Positions 10,141 to 22,322 of a stretch of DNA of 64,000 nt are shown in pieces. Below the pieces are notes generated by a model. The model was not told where the DNA came from. It saw only the letters and a list, made by a program, of their open reading frames with translations, and searched no databases. Position 1 is the first letter of the stretch. Every line of letters starts with the position of its first letter. Where the stretch lies: contig NW_027488367.1 in assembly GCF_051014445.1 (NCBI RefSeq), positions 24,537,501 through 24,601,500 of the forward strand, read 5' to 3'. Position numbers and translations under genes: made by a program. The DNA is from Colletes latitarsis (Eukaryota > Arthropoda > Insecta > Hymenoptera > Colletidae).

Positions 10141-13100
10141 ACTTGGTCTGGATAAATATTTTAGAGGATAACGCATGTTAGGTCTAGGTTAGGCCTGGGA
10201 TTTTCACTCATCAGACTCATACTTTCGCGTTTTTCACATACTTGGTGAACAGATCCTGGGTTTTTTCAGGTTTGGATCACATAGTAATGTGGTACCACAC
10301 TGAAACAGTCGATTAAACCAGGTTTCGATCAATATTTTTGAGGATAACGCAAGTTAGGTCTAGGTTAGGCCAGGGATTTTCACTCATCGGACTCATACTT
10401 TCGCATTCTTCACATACTTGTTGAACGGATCCTGGTTTTTTTCTGGTTTGGATCACGTAGTAATGTGGGACCACACTGAAACTGTCAATTAAACCTGGTT
10501 TCGATCAATATTTTAGAGAATAATTCATGTTAGGTCTAGGTTAGGTCTGGGATTTGCTCTCATCAGGCTCATTCTTTCGCATATTTCTCATACTTGATGG
10601 CTAGATCCTGGGCTTTTTCTGGATCGCATCACGTAGTATTGAAGTACAACACTGAGACAGTCAATTAAACCTGGTTTCCATCAATATCTTAGGGGACAAC
10701 GCAAGTTAGGTCTGGGATATGTCTGGGATTTGCCCTCATCAGGCTCATACTTTTGCGTTTTTCACATACTTGTTGAACAGATCCTGGGTTTTTTCTGGTT
10801 TGGATCACGTAGTAGTGTGGTACCACGCTGAAACAGTCCACTAAACCTGGTTTGGATCAATATTTTAGAGGATAACGCATGTTAGGTCAAGGTTAGGCCT
10901 GGGATTTTCACTCATCAGACTCATACTTTCGCATTCTTCACATACTTGTTGAACGGATCCTGGGTTATTTCTGGTTTGGATCACGTAGTAATGTGGGACC
11001 ACACTGAAACAGTCAATTAAACCTGGTTTCGATCAATATCTTAGAGAATAATTCATGTTAGGTCTATGTTAGGTCTGGGATTTGCTCTGATCAGGCTCAT
11101 TCTTTCGCATATTTCTCATACATGTTGAACAGATCCTGGGTTTTTTCTGGTTTGGATCACGTAATAATGTGGGACCACACTGAAACAATCAATTAAACCT
11201 GGTCTTGATAAATCTTTTAGAGGATAACGCATGTTAGGTCTGGGTTAGGTCTAGGATTTGCCCTCATCAGGCTCATACTTTCGCATATTTCTCATACTTC
11301 AAGGCTAGATCCTGGGCTGTTTCTGGTTTGGATCACGTAGTAATGTGGGACCACACTGAAACAGTCAATTAAACCTGGTTTCGATCAATATTTTAGAGGA
11401 TAACGCAAGTTAGGTCTGGGATAGGTCTAGGATTTGCCCTCATCAGGCTCTTACTTTCGCATATTTCTCATACTTGATGGCTAGATCCTGGGCTTTTTCT
11501 GGATTGCATCACGTAGTAATGTAGTACCACACTGAAACATTCAATTAAACCTGGTCTTGATAAATATTTTAGAGGATAACGCATGTTAGGATTGGGTTAG
11601 GTCTAGGATTTGCCCTCATCAGGCTCATACTTTCGCATATTTCTCATACTTCATGGCTAGATCCTGGGTTTTTTCTGGTTTGGATCACGTAGTAATGTGG
11701 GACCACACTGAAACAGTCAAATAAACCTGGTTTCGATCAATATTTTAGAGAATAATTCATGTTAGGTCTAGGTTAGGTCTGGGATTTACTCTCATCAGGC
11801 TCATTCTTTCGCATATTACTCATACTTGATGGCTAGATCCTGGGCTTTTTCTGGATTGGATCACGTAGTAATGTGGTACCACACTGAAACATTCAATTAA
11901 ACCTGGTCTTGATAAATATTTTAGAGGATAACGCATGTTAGGTCTGGGTTATGTCTAGGATTTGCCCTCATCAGACTCATACTTTCGCAGTCTTCACATA
12001 CTTGTTGAACAGATCCTGGGTTATTTTCTGGTTTGGTTCACGTAGTAATGTGGTACCACACTGAAACATTCAATTAAACCTGGTCTTGATAAATATTTTA
12101 GAGGATAACGCATGTTAGGTTTGGGTTAGGTCTAGGATTTGCCCTCATCAGACTCATAGATTCGCATTCTTCACATGCGTCTTGAACGGATCCTGGGTTT
12201 TTTCTGGTTTGGATCACGTAGTAATGTGGGACCACACTGAAACAGTCAATTAAACCTGGTTTCGATAAATATTTTAGAGAATAATTCATGTTAGGTCTAG
12301 GTTAGTTCTGGGATTTGCTCTTATCAGGCTCATCCGTTCGCATATTTCTCATACTTGATGGCTAGATTCTGGGCTTTTTCTGGATTGCATAACGTAGTAA
12401 TGAAGTACAACACTGAAACAGTCAATTAAACCTGCTTTCCATCAATATTTTAGAGGACAACGCATATTAGGTCTAGGTTAGGCCTGGGATTTGCCCTCAT
12501 CAGGGTCATACTTTCGCAGTTTTAACATACATGTTGGCCTGATCGAGGGTTTTTCCTGCTTTGGATCACGCAGTAAAGTGGTGCCACACTGAAACAGTAC
12601 ATTAAACCTGGTTTCCATCAATATTTTAGAGGACAACGCATGTTAGGTCTAGGTTAGGCCTGGGATTTGCCCTCATCAGGATCATACTGTCGCAGTTTTA
12701 ACATACTTGTTGAACGGATCCTGGGTTTTTTCTGGTTTGGTTCACGTAGTAATGTGGTACCACACTGAAACATTCAATTAAACCTGGTCTTGATAAATAT
12801 TTTAGAGGATAACGCATGTTAGGTCTGGGTTATGTCTAGGATTTGCCCTCATCAGACTCATACTTTCGCATTCTTCACATACTTGCTGAACGGATCCTGG
12901 GTTTTTTCTGGTTTGGATCACGTAGTAATGTGGGACCACACTGAAACAGTCAATTAAACCTGGTTTCGATCACTATTTTAGAGAACAATTCATGTTAGGT
13001 CTAGGTTAGCCCTGGGGTTTTCACTCATCAGACTCATACTTTCGCATTCTTCACATACTTGATGAACTGATCCTTGTTTTTTTCTGCTTTGTTTCACGTA

Positions 13101-14616
13101 GTAATGTGGTACCACACTGAAACATTCAATTAAACCTGGTCTTGATAAATATTTTAGAGGATAACGCATGTTAGGTTTGGGTTAGGTCTAGGATTTGCCC
13201 TCATCAGGCTCATACTTTCGCATATTTCTCATACTTCATGGCTAGATCCTGGGCTGTTTCTGGATTGTATCAGGTAGTAATGTGGTACCACGCTGAAACA
13301 GTCAGTTAAACCTGGTTTCGATCAATATTTTAGAGGATAACGCAAGTTAGGTCTAGGATAGGTCTGGGATTCGCCCTAATCAGGCTCATACTTTCGCGTT
13401 TTTCAAATACTCGTTGAACTGATCCTGGGTTTTTCCTGGTTTGGAACACGTAGTAATGTGGTACCACACTGAAACATTCAATTAAACCTGGTCTTGATAA
13501 ATATTTTAGAGAATAACGCATGTTAGGACTGGGTTAGGTCTAGGATTTGCCCTCATCGGACTCATACTTTCGCATATTTCTCATACTTCATGGCTAGATC
13601 CTGGGCTATTTCTGGATTGGATCACGTAGTAAAGTGGTACCACACTGAAACATTCAATGAAACCTGGTCTGGAGAAATATTTTAGAGGATAACGCATGTT
13701 AGGTCAAGGTTAGGTCTAAGATTTGCCCCCATCAGGCTCACAGTTTCGCGTTTTTCACATACTTGTTGAACAGATCCAAGGTTTTTTCTGGTTTGGATCA
13801 CGTAGTAATGTGGTACCACACTGAAACATTAAATTAAACCTGGTCTTCATAAATATTTTAGAGGATAACGCATGTTAGGTCTGGGTTAGGTTTGTGATTT
13901 GCCCTCGTCTGGGTCATACTTTCGCAGTTTTAACATGCATGTTGACCTGATCGAGGGTTTTTTCTGGTTTGGATCACGTAGTAATGTGGGACCACTGTGA
14001 AACAGTCAATTAAATCTGGTTTTGATCAATATTTTAGAGAATAATTCATGTTAGGTCTAGGTTAGGCCTGGGATTTTCACTCATCAGACTCATACTTTCG
14101 CATTCTTCACATACTTGTTGAACGGATCTTGGGTTTTTTCTGGTTTGGATCACGTAGTAATGTGGTACCCCACTGAAACATTCAATTAAACCTGGTCTTG
14201 ATAAATATTTTAGAGGATAACGCATGGTAGGTCTGGGTTAGGTCTAGGATTTGCACTCATCAGGCTCATACATTCGCATATTGCTCATACTTCATGGCTA
14301 GATCCTGGGCTGTTTCTGGATTGTATCACGTAGTAATGTGGTACCACGCTGAAACAGTTAATTAAACCTGATTTCGATCAATATTTTAGAGGATAACGCA
14401 AGTTAGGTCTAGGTTAGGTCTGGGATTTGCTGTCATCAGGCTCATTCTTTCGCATATTTCTCATACTTGTTGAACAGATCCTGGGTTTTTTCTGGTTTGG
14501 ATCCCGTAGTAGTGTGGTACCACACTGAAACAGTCCATTAAACCTGGTTTCGCTCAATATTTTAGAGGATAACGCAAGTTAGGTCTAGGTTAGGTCTGGG
14601 ATTTGCTGTCATCAGG
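10141..14616. repeat. Heterogeneous stretch, no long near-identical partner seen
   Basis: About 25 monomers of S2, S3, S4, C, E and F types in irregular order. Palindrome centres are varied, with many GGGACCAC copies at 10.46, 11.0, 11.17, 11.35, 11.70, 12.23, 12.93 and 13.99 kb. Private variants are frequent, for example ACTTGGTGAACAG (10,24x), CTTTTGCG (10,75x), TCACATGCGTCTTG (12,17x), GATCCAAGG (13,77x) and GGTACCCCAC (14,16x). I found no block longer than a few monomers that matches elsewhere at near identity, so this looks like the least recently rearranged part of the window. Confidence 0.75.
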
Positions 14617-15322
14617 CTCATTCTTTCGCACACTTCACATACTCGTTGAACAGATCCTGGGTTATTTTCTGGTTTGGATCACATAGTAATGTGGTACCAC
14701 ACTGAAACAGTCGATTAAACCAGGTTTCGATCAATATTTTTGAGGATAACGCATGTTAGGTCTAGGTTAGGCCTGGGATTTTCACTCATCAGACTCATAC
14801 TTTCGCATTCTTCACATACTTGTTGAACGGATCCTGGGTTTTTTCTGGTTTGGATCACGTAGTAATGTGGGTCCAGACTGAAACAATCAATTAAACCTGG
14901 TCTTGATAAATATTTTAGAGGATAACGCATGTTAGGTCTGGGATAGGTCTGGGATTTGCCCTCATCAGACTCATACTTTCGCACACTTCACATACTCGTT
15001 GAACAGATCCTGGGTTTTTTCTGGTTTGGATCACGTAGTAATGTGGGGCCAGACTGAAACAATCAATTAAACCTGGTCTTGATAAATATTTTAGCGGATA
15101 ACGCATGTTAGGTCTGGGATAGGTCTGGGATTTGCCCTCATCAGACTCATACTTTCGCACACTTCACATACTCGTTGAACAGATCCTGGGTTATTTTCTG
15201 GTTTGGATCACATAGTAATGTGGTACCACACTGAAACAGTCGATTAAACCAGGTTTCGATCAATATTTTAGAGGACAACGCATGTTAGGTCTAGGTTAGG
15301 CCTGGGATTTTCACTCATCAGA
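14617..15322. repeat. E, F and hybrid monomers leading into the 706-bp units
   Basis: Monomers start at 14617 (E), 14794 (F, core GTGGGTCCAGAC), 14970 (hybrid) and 15146 (E). The monomer at 14970-15145 has an E head (CGCACACTTC, ACTCGTTG) but an F body (GGGTTTTTTCTGG, CACGTAG, GTGGGGCCAGAC), so it is 176 rather than 177 bp. The shared CCAGACTG variant in the adjacent F copy at 14794 points to local exchange between neighbours. Confidence 0.85.
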
Positions 15323-16734
15323 CTCATAGTTTCGCATTCCTCACATACCTACTGAACGGATCCTGGGTTTTTTCGGGTTTGGTTCACGTAGTAATGTGGG
15401 TCCACACTGAAACAATCAATTAAACCTGGTCTTGATAAATATTTTAGAGGATAACGCATGTTAGGTCTGGGATAGGTCTGGGATTTGCCCTCATCAGACT
15501 CATACTATCGCACACTTCACATACTCGTTGAACAGATCCTGGGTTATTTTCTGGTTTGGATCACATACTAATGTGGTACCACACTGAAACAGTCGATTAA
15601 ACCAGGTTTCGATCAATATTTTAGAGGATAACGCAAGTTAGGTCTGGGATAGGTCTGGGATTTGCCCTCATCAGGCTCATACTTTCGCGTTTTTCACATA
15701 CTTGTTGAACAGATCCTGGGTTTTTTCTGGTTTGGGTCACGTAGTAGTGTGATACTACACTGAAACATTCAATTAAACCTGGTCTTGATAAACATTTTAG
15801 AGGATAACGCATGTTAGGTCTGGGATAGGTCTGGGATTTGCCCTCATCAGACTCATACTTTCGCACACTTCACATACTCGTTGAACAGATCCTGGGTTAT
15901 TTTCTGGTTTGGATCACATAGTAATGTGGTACCACACTGAAACAGTCGATTAAACCAGGTTTCGATCAACATTTTTGAGGACAACGCATGTTAGGTCTAG
16001 GTTAGGCCTGGGATTTTCACTCATCAGACTCATAGTTTCGCATTCCTCACATACTTACTGAACGGATCCTGGGTTTTTTCGGGTTTGGTTCACGTAGTAA
16101 TGTGGGTCCACACTGAAACAATCAATTAAACCTGGTCTTGATAAATATTTTAGAGGATAACGCATGTTAGGTCTGGGATAGGTCTGGGATTTGCCCTCAT
16201 CAGACTCATACTATCGCACACTTCACATACTCGTTGAACAGATCCTGGGTTATTTTCTGGTTTGGATCACATACTAATGTGGTACCACACTGAAACAGTC
16301 GATTAAACCAGGTTTCGATCAATATTTTAGAGGATAGCGCAAGTTAGGTCTGGGATAGGTCCGGGATTTGCCCTCATCAGGCTCATACTTTCGCGTTTTT
16401 CACATACTTGTTGAACAGATCCTGGGTTTTTTCTGGTTTGGGTCACGTAGTAGTGTGATACTACACTGAAACATTCAATTAAACCTGGTCTTGATAAACA
16501 TTTTAGAGGATAACGCATGTTAGGTCTGGGTTAGGTCTAGTATTTGCCCTCATCAGGCTCATTCTTTCGCATATTTCTCATACTTGATGGCTAGATCCTG
16601 GGCTTTTTCTGGATTGCATCACGTAGTAATGAAGTACAACACTGAAACAGTCAATTAAACCTGGTTTCGATCAATATTTTAGAGAATAATTCATGTTAGG
16701 TCTAGGTTAGGTCTGGGATTTGCTCTCATCAGGC
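15323..16734. repeat. Two tandem copies of a 706-bp four-monomer unit
   Basis: Unit 1 is 15323 (F-type with CTCATAGTTTCGCATTCC and TTTTTTCGGGTTTGGTTC), 15499 (E with ACTATCGCAC and ACATACTAATG), 15676 (S1) and 15852 (E): 176+177+176+177 = 706 bp. Unit 2 starts at 16029 and repeats the first three at an offset of exactly 706, but its fourth monomer is S2 (16558). A degenerate third start lies at about 17,790, with CTAATAGTTTCC (two bases lost). A further copy of the whole region is at 37,566-39,051. Confidence 0.9.
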
Positions 16735-18141
16735 ACATTCTTTCGCATATTTCTCATACTTGATGGCTAGATCCTGGGCTGTTTCTGGATTGTATGACGT
16801 AGTAATGTGGTACCACACTGAAACAGTCAATTAAACCTGGTTTCGATCAATATTTTAGAGGACAACGCAAGTTAGGTCTGGCATAGGTCTGGGATTCGCC
16901 CTCATCAGGCTCATACTTTCGCGTTTTTCACATACTTGTTGAACAGATCCTGGGTTTTTTCTGGCTTGTATCACGTAGTAGTGTGGTACCACACTGAAAC
17001 AGTCCATTAAACCTGGTTTGGATCAATATTTTAGAGGATAACGCATGTTAGGTCTAGGTTAGCCCTGGGATTTTCACTCATCAGACTCATACTTTCGCAT
17101 TCTTCTCATACTTGCTGAACTGATCCTGGGTTTTTTCTGGTTTGGATCACGTAGTAATGAAGTACAACACTGAAACAGTCAATTAAACCTGGTTTCCATC
17201 AATATTTTAGAGGACAACGCAAGTTAGGTCTGGGATAGGTCTGGGATTTGCCCTCATCAGGCTCATACTGTCGCGTTTTTCACATACTTGTTTAACAGAT
17301 CCTGGGTTTTTTCTGGTTTGGATCCCGTAGTAGTGTGGTACCACACTGAAACAGTCCATTAAACCTGGTTTCGCTCAATATTTTAGAGGATAACGCATGT
17401 TAGGCCTAGGTCAGGCCTGGTTTTTTCACTCATCAGACTCATACTTTCGCATTCTTCACATACTTGTTGAACGAATCCTGAGTTTTTTCTGGTTTGGATC
17501 ACGTAGTAATGTGGGTCCACACTGAAACAATCAATTAAACCTGGTCTTGATAAATATTTTAGAGGATAACGCATGTTAGGTCTGGGATAGGTCTGGGATT
17601 TGCCCTCATCAGACTCATACTTTCGCACACTTCACATACTTGTTGAACAGATCCTGGGTTATTTTCTGGTTTGGTTCACATAGTAATGTGGTACCACACT
17701 GAAACAGTCGATTAAACCAGGTTTCGATCAATATTTTTGAGGACAACGCATGTTAGGTCTAGGTTAGGCCTGGGATTTTCACTCATCAGACTAATAGTTT
17801 CCATTCCTCACATACCTACTGAACGGATCCTGGGTTTTTTCGGGTTTGGTTCACGTAGTTATGTGGGTCCACACTGAAACAATCAATTAAACCTGGTCTT
17901 GATAAATATTTTAGAGGATGACGCATGTTAGGTCTGGGATAGGTCTGGGATTTGCCCTCATCAGACTCATACTTTCGCGTTTTTCACATACTTGTTGAAC
18001 AGATCCTGGGTTTTTTCTGGTTTGGGTCACGTAGTAGTGTGATACTACACTGAAACATTCAATTAAACCTGGTCTTGATAAACATTTTAGAGGATAACGC
18101 ATGTTAGGTCTGGGTTAGGTCTAGGATTTGCCCTCATCAGG
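16735..18141. repeat. Mixed monomers between duplicated blocks, absent from the 39-kb copy
   Basis: Monomers include S3 (16734), a GCGTTTTTC head with TTCTGGCTTGTATC (16910), G joined to an S2 core, a GATCCCGTAG monomer, F with GGGTCCAC, E, a third CATTCCTC monomer and S1. In the duplicate at 37.6-43.8 kb the offset drops from 22,191 to 21,135 across this stretch. That is 1,056 bp or exactly six monomers, so six monomers were lost there or gained here. Confidence 0.8.
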
Positions 18142-19322
18142 CTCATTCTTTCGCATATTTCTCATACTTGATGGCTATATCCTGGGCTTTTTCTGGATTG
18201 CATCACGTAGTAATGAAGTACAACACTGAAACAGTCAATTAAACCTGGTTTCCATCAATATCTTAGAGGACAACGCAAGTTAGGTCTGGCATAGGTCTGG
18301 GATTCGCCCTCATCAGGCTCATACTTTCGCGTTTTTCACATATTTGTTGAACAGATCCTGGGTTTTTTCTGGTTTGTATCACGTAGTAATGAAGTACAAT
18401 ACTGAAACAGTCAATTAAACCTGGTTTCCACCAATATCTTAGAGGACAACGCAAGTTAGGTCTGGCATAGGTCTGGGATTCGCCCTCATCAGGCTCATAC
18501 TTTCGCGTTTTTCACATACTTGTTGAACAGATCCTGGGTTTTTTCTGGCTTGTATCACGTAGTAGTGTGGTACCACACTGAAACAGTCCATTAAACCTGG
18601 TTTGGATCAATATTTTAGAGGATAACGCATGTTAGGTCTAGGTTAGCCCTGGGATTTTCACTCATCAGACTCATACTTTCGCATTCTTCTCATACTTGCT
18701 GAACTGATCCTGGGTTTTTTCTGGTTTGGATCACGTAGTAATGTGGTACCACACTGAAACAGTCGATTAAACCTGGTTTCGATCAATATCTTAGAGGATA
18801 ACGCAAGTTAAGTCTGGGATTGGTCTGGGATTTGACCTCATCAGACTCATACTATCGCACACTTCACATACTCGTTGAACAGATCCTGGGTTATTTTCTG
18901 GTTTGGATCACATGGTAATGTGGTACCACACTGAAACAATCGATTAAACCAGGTTCCGATCAATATTTTTGAAGATAACGCATGTTAGGTCTAGGTTAGG
19001 CCTGGGATTTTCACTCATCAGACTCATACTTTCGCATTCTTCACATACTTTTTGAACGGATCCTGGGTTTTTTCTGGTTTGGATCACGAAGTAATGAGGG
19101 TCCACACTGAAACAGTCAATTAAACCTGGTTTCGATCAATATTTTAGAGAAGAATTCATGTTAGGTCTAGGTTAGGTCTGGGATTTGCTCTCATCAGGCT
19201 CGTTCTTTCGCATATTTCTCATACTTGATGGCTAGAGCCTGGGCTTTTTCTGGATAGCATCACGTAGTAATGAAGTACAACACTGAAACAGTCAATTAAA
19301 CCTGGTTTCCATCAATATCTTA
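18142..19322. repeat. Duplicated block, partner 39,277-40,457
   Basis: The match is constant at an offset of 21,135 bp. Shared markers are GGCTATATCCTGGG, the AATACTGAAAC core in an S2-like monomer with a GCGTTTTTC head, TTCTGGCTTGTATC, ACATGGTAATG, GGTTCCGATC, CTTTTTGAACGG, CGAAGTAATGAGGGTCC, AGAGAAGAATTCATG and GGATAGCATC. The EcoRI site in AGAAGAATTC is diagnostic of this block and of 22.5, 31.5 and 42.4 kb. Confidence 0.9.
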
Positions 19323-20430
19323 GAGGACAACGCAAGTTAGGTCTGGGATTGGTCTGGGATTTGCACTCATCAGGGTCATACTTTCGCAGTTTTAACATAC
19401 ATGTTGACCTGATCGAGGGTTTTTTCTGCTTTGGATCACGTAGTAAAGTGGTACCACACTGAAACATTCAATTAAACCTGGTCTTGATAAATATTTTAGA
19501 GGATAACGCATGTTAGGTCTAGGTTAGGTCTGGGATTTGCTCTCATCAGGCTCATTCTTTCGCATATTTCTCATACTTGATGGCTAGATCCTAAGCTTTT
19601 TCTGGATTGCATCACGTAGTAATGAAGTACAACACTGAAACAGTCAATTAAACCTGGTTTCGATCAACATTTTAGAGAATAATTCATGTTAGGTCTAGGT
19701 TAGGTCTGGGATTTGCTCTCATCAGGCACATTCTTTCGCATATTTCTCATACTTGATGGCTAGATCCTGGGCTGTTTCTGGATTGTATGACGTAGTAATG
19801 TGGGTCCACACTGAAACAGTCAATTAAACCTGGTTTCGATCAATATTTTAGAGGATAACGCAAGTTAGGTCTAGGTTAGGCCTGGGATTTGCACTCATCA
19901 GGGTCATACTTTCGCAGTTTTAACATACATGTTGACCTGATCGAGGGTTTTTTCTGCTTTGGATCACGTAGTAAAGTGGTACCACACTGAAACATTCAAT
20001 TAAACCTGGTCTTGATAAATATTTTAGAGGATAACGCATGTTAGGTCTAGGTTAGGTCTGGGATTTGCTCTCATCAGGGTCATTCTTTCGCATATTTCTC
20101 ATACTTGATGGCTATATCCTGGGCTTTTTCTGGACTGCATCACGTAGTAATGAAGTACAACACTGAAATAGTCAATTAAACCTGGTTTCCATCAATATCT
20201 TAGAGGACAACGCAAGTTAGGTCTGGCATAGGACTGGGATTCGCCCTCATCAGGCTCATACTTTCGCGTTTTTCACATATTTGTTTGACAGATCCTGGGT
20301 TTTTTCTGGTTTGGATCAGGTAGTAATGTGGTACCACACTAAAACAGTCAATTAAACCTGGTTTCGATCAATATTTTGGAGGATAACGCAAGTTAGGTCT
20401 GGGATAGGTCTGGGATTTGCTCTCATCAGG
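19323..20430. repeat. Block shared with 28,997-30,110, skipped in the 40-kb copy
   Basis: About 19,660 to 20,770 matches 28,997-30,110 at an offset of 9,337, including GGACTGCATCACG, the ACTGAAATAGTC variant, GTTTGACAGATCC, ACACTAAAACAG and TTTTGGAGG. In the 37.6-43.8 kb duplicate the offset falls from 21,135 to 20,079 here, again 1,056 bp or six monomers, so most of this stretch has no counterpart there. Two S4 monomers (19,375 and 19,903) lie 528 bp apart. Confidence 0.85.
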
Positions 20431-22322
20431 CTCATTCTTTCGCATATTTCTCATACTTGTTGGCTAGATCCTGAGCTTTTTCTGGATTGCATCACGTAGT
20501 AATGAAGTACAACACTGAAACAGTCAATTAAACCTGGTTTCCATCAATATTTTAGAGGACAACGCAAGTTAGGTCTGGGATAGGTCTGGGATTTGCCCTC
20601 ATCAGGCTCATACTGTCGCGTTTTTCACATACTTGTTGAACAGATCCTGGGTTTTTTCTGGTTCGGATCCCGTAGTAGTGTGGTACCACACTGAAACAGT
20701 CCATTAAACCTGGTTTCGCTCAATATTTTAGAGGATAACGCATGTTAGGTCTAGGTCAGGCCTGGGATTTGCTCTCATCAGGCTCATTCTTTCGCATATT
20801 TCTCATACTTGTTGGCTAGATCCTGAGCTTTTTCTGGATTGCATCACGTAGTAATGAAGTACAACACTGAAACAGTCAATTAAACCTGGTTTCCATCAAT
20901 ATTTTAGAGGACAACGCAAGTTAGGTCTGGGATAGGTCTGGGATTTGCCCTCATCAGGCTCATACTGTCGCGTTTTTCACATACTTGTTGAACAGATCCT
21001 GGGTTTTTTCTGGTTTGGGTCACGTAGTAGTGTGATACTACACTGAAACATTCAATTAAACCTCGTCTTGATAAACATTTTAGAGGATAACGCATGTTAG
21101 GTCTGGGTTAGGTCTAGGATTTGCCCTCATCAGGCTCATTCTTTCGCATATTTCTCATACTTGATGGCTAGATCCTGGGCTTTTTCTGGATTGCATCACG
21201 TAGTAATGAAGTACAACACTGAAACAGTCAATTAAACCTGGTTTCGATCAATATTTTAGAGAATAATTCATGTTAGGTCTAGGTTAGGTCTGGGATTTGC
21301 TCTCATCAGGCACATTCTTTCGCATATTTCTCATACTTGATGGCTAGATCCTGGGCTGTTTCTGGATTGTATGACGTAGTAATGTGGTACCACACTGAAA
21401 CAGTCAATTAAACCTGGTTTCGATCAATATTTTAGAGGATAACGCAAGTTAGGTCTAGGTTAGGCCTGGGATTTGCCCTCATCAGGGTCATACTTTCGCA
21501 GTTTTAACATACATGTTGACCTGATCGAGGGTTTTTTCTGCTCTGGATCACGTAGTAAAGTGGTACCACACTGAAACATTCAATTAAACCTGGTCTTGAT
21601 AAATATTCTAGAGGATAACGCATGTTAGGTCTAGGTTAGGTCTGGGATTTGCTCTCATCAGGCTCATTCTTTCGCATATTTCTCATACTTGATGGCTATA
21701 TCCTGGGCTTTTTCTGGATTGCATCACGTAGTAATGAAGTACAACACTGAAACAGTCAATTAAACCTGGTTTCCATCAATATCTTAGAGGACAACGCAAG
21801 TTAGGTCTGACATAGGTCTGGGATTCGCCCTCATCAGGCTCATACTTTCGCGTTTTTCACATATTTGTTGAACAGATCCTGGGTTTTTTCTGGTTTGTAT
21901 CACGTAGTAATGAAGTACAATACTGAAACAGTCAATTAAACCTGGTTTGGATCAATATTTTAGAGGATAACGCATGTTAGGTCTAGGTTAGCCCTGCGAT
22001 TTTCACTCATCAGACTCATACTTTCGCATTCTTCTCATACTTGCTGAACTGATCCTGGGTTTTTTCTGGTTTGGATCACGTAGTAATGTGGTACCACACT
22101 GAAACAGTCGATTAAACATGGTTTCGATCAATATCTTAGAGGATAACGCAAGTTAAGTCTGGGATTGGTCTGGGATTTGACCTCATCAGACTCATACTTT
22201 CGCACACTTCACATACTCGTTGAACAGATCCTGGGTTATTTTCTGGTTTGGATCACATGGTAATGTGGTACCACACTGAAACAGTCGATTAAACCAGGTT
22301 CCGATCAATATTTTTGAAGATA
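20431..22322. repeat. Duplicated block, partner about 40,510-42,402
   Basis: The offset is 20,079 up to about 20,760 and 20,080 afterwards. Shared markers are ATCCTGAGCTTTTTCTGG, GGTTCGGATCCCGTAG, an S1-S2-S3-S4 run, TATTCTAGAGG and GGTTAGCCCTGCGATT. One patch differs in kind: at 20,770-20,900 this copy has an S2 monomer with TTGTTGGCTAG, while 40,850-40,990 has a 177-bp E-like monomer. That swap accounts for the one-base change in offset. The S1-S4 part also matches 1-704. Confidence 0.88.

Noticed and set aside
10141..14616. A further long duplicate hidden in the mixed stretch
   Set aside because: Shared words are those of the subfamilies in general. I found no run of private variants shared in order with another locus, so I did not call a block. 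A self-alignment could still reveal an old one.
14715..15160. 89- and 81-residue open frames beginning MRKYESDEGK
   Set aside because: The longer N-terminal part is simply translation of the head of the neighbouring monomer. The same string recurs wherever an E-type head precedes a TTAGGTCTGGGATAGG tail.
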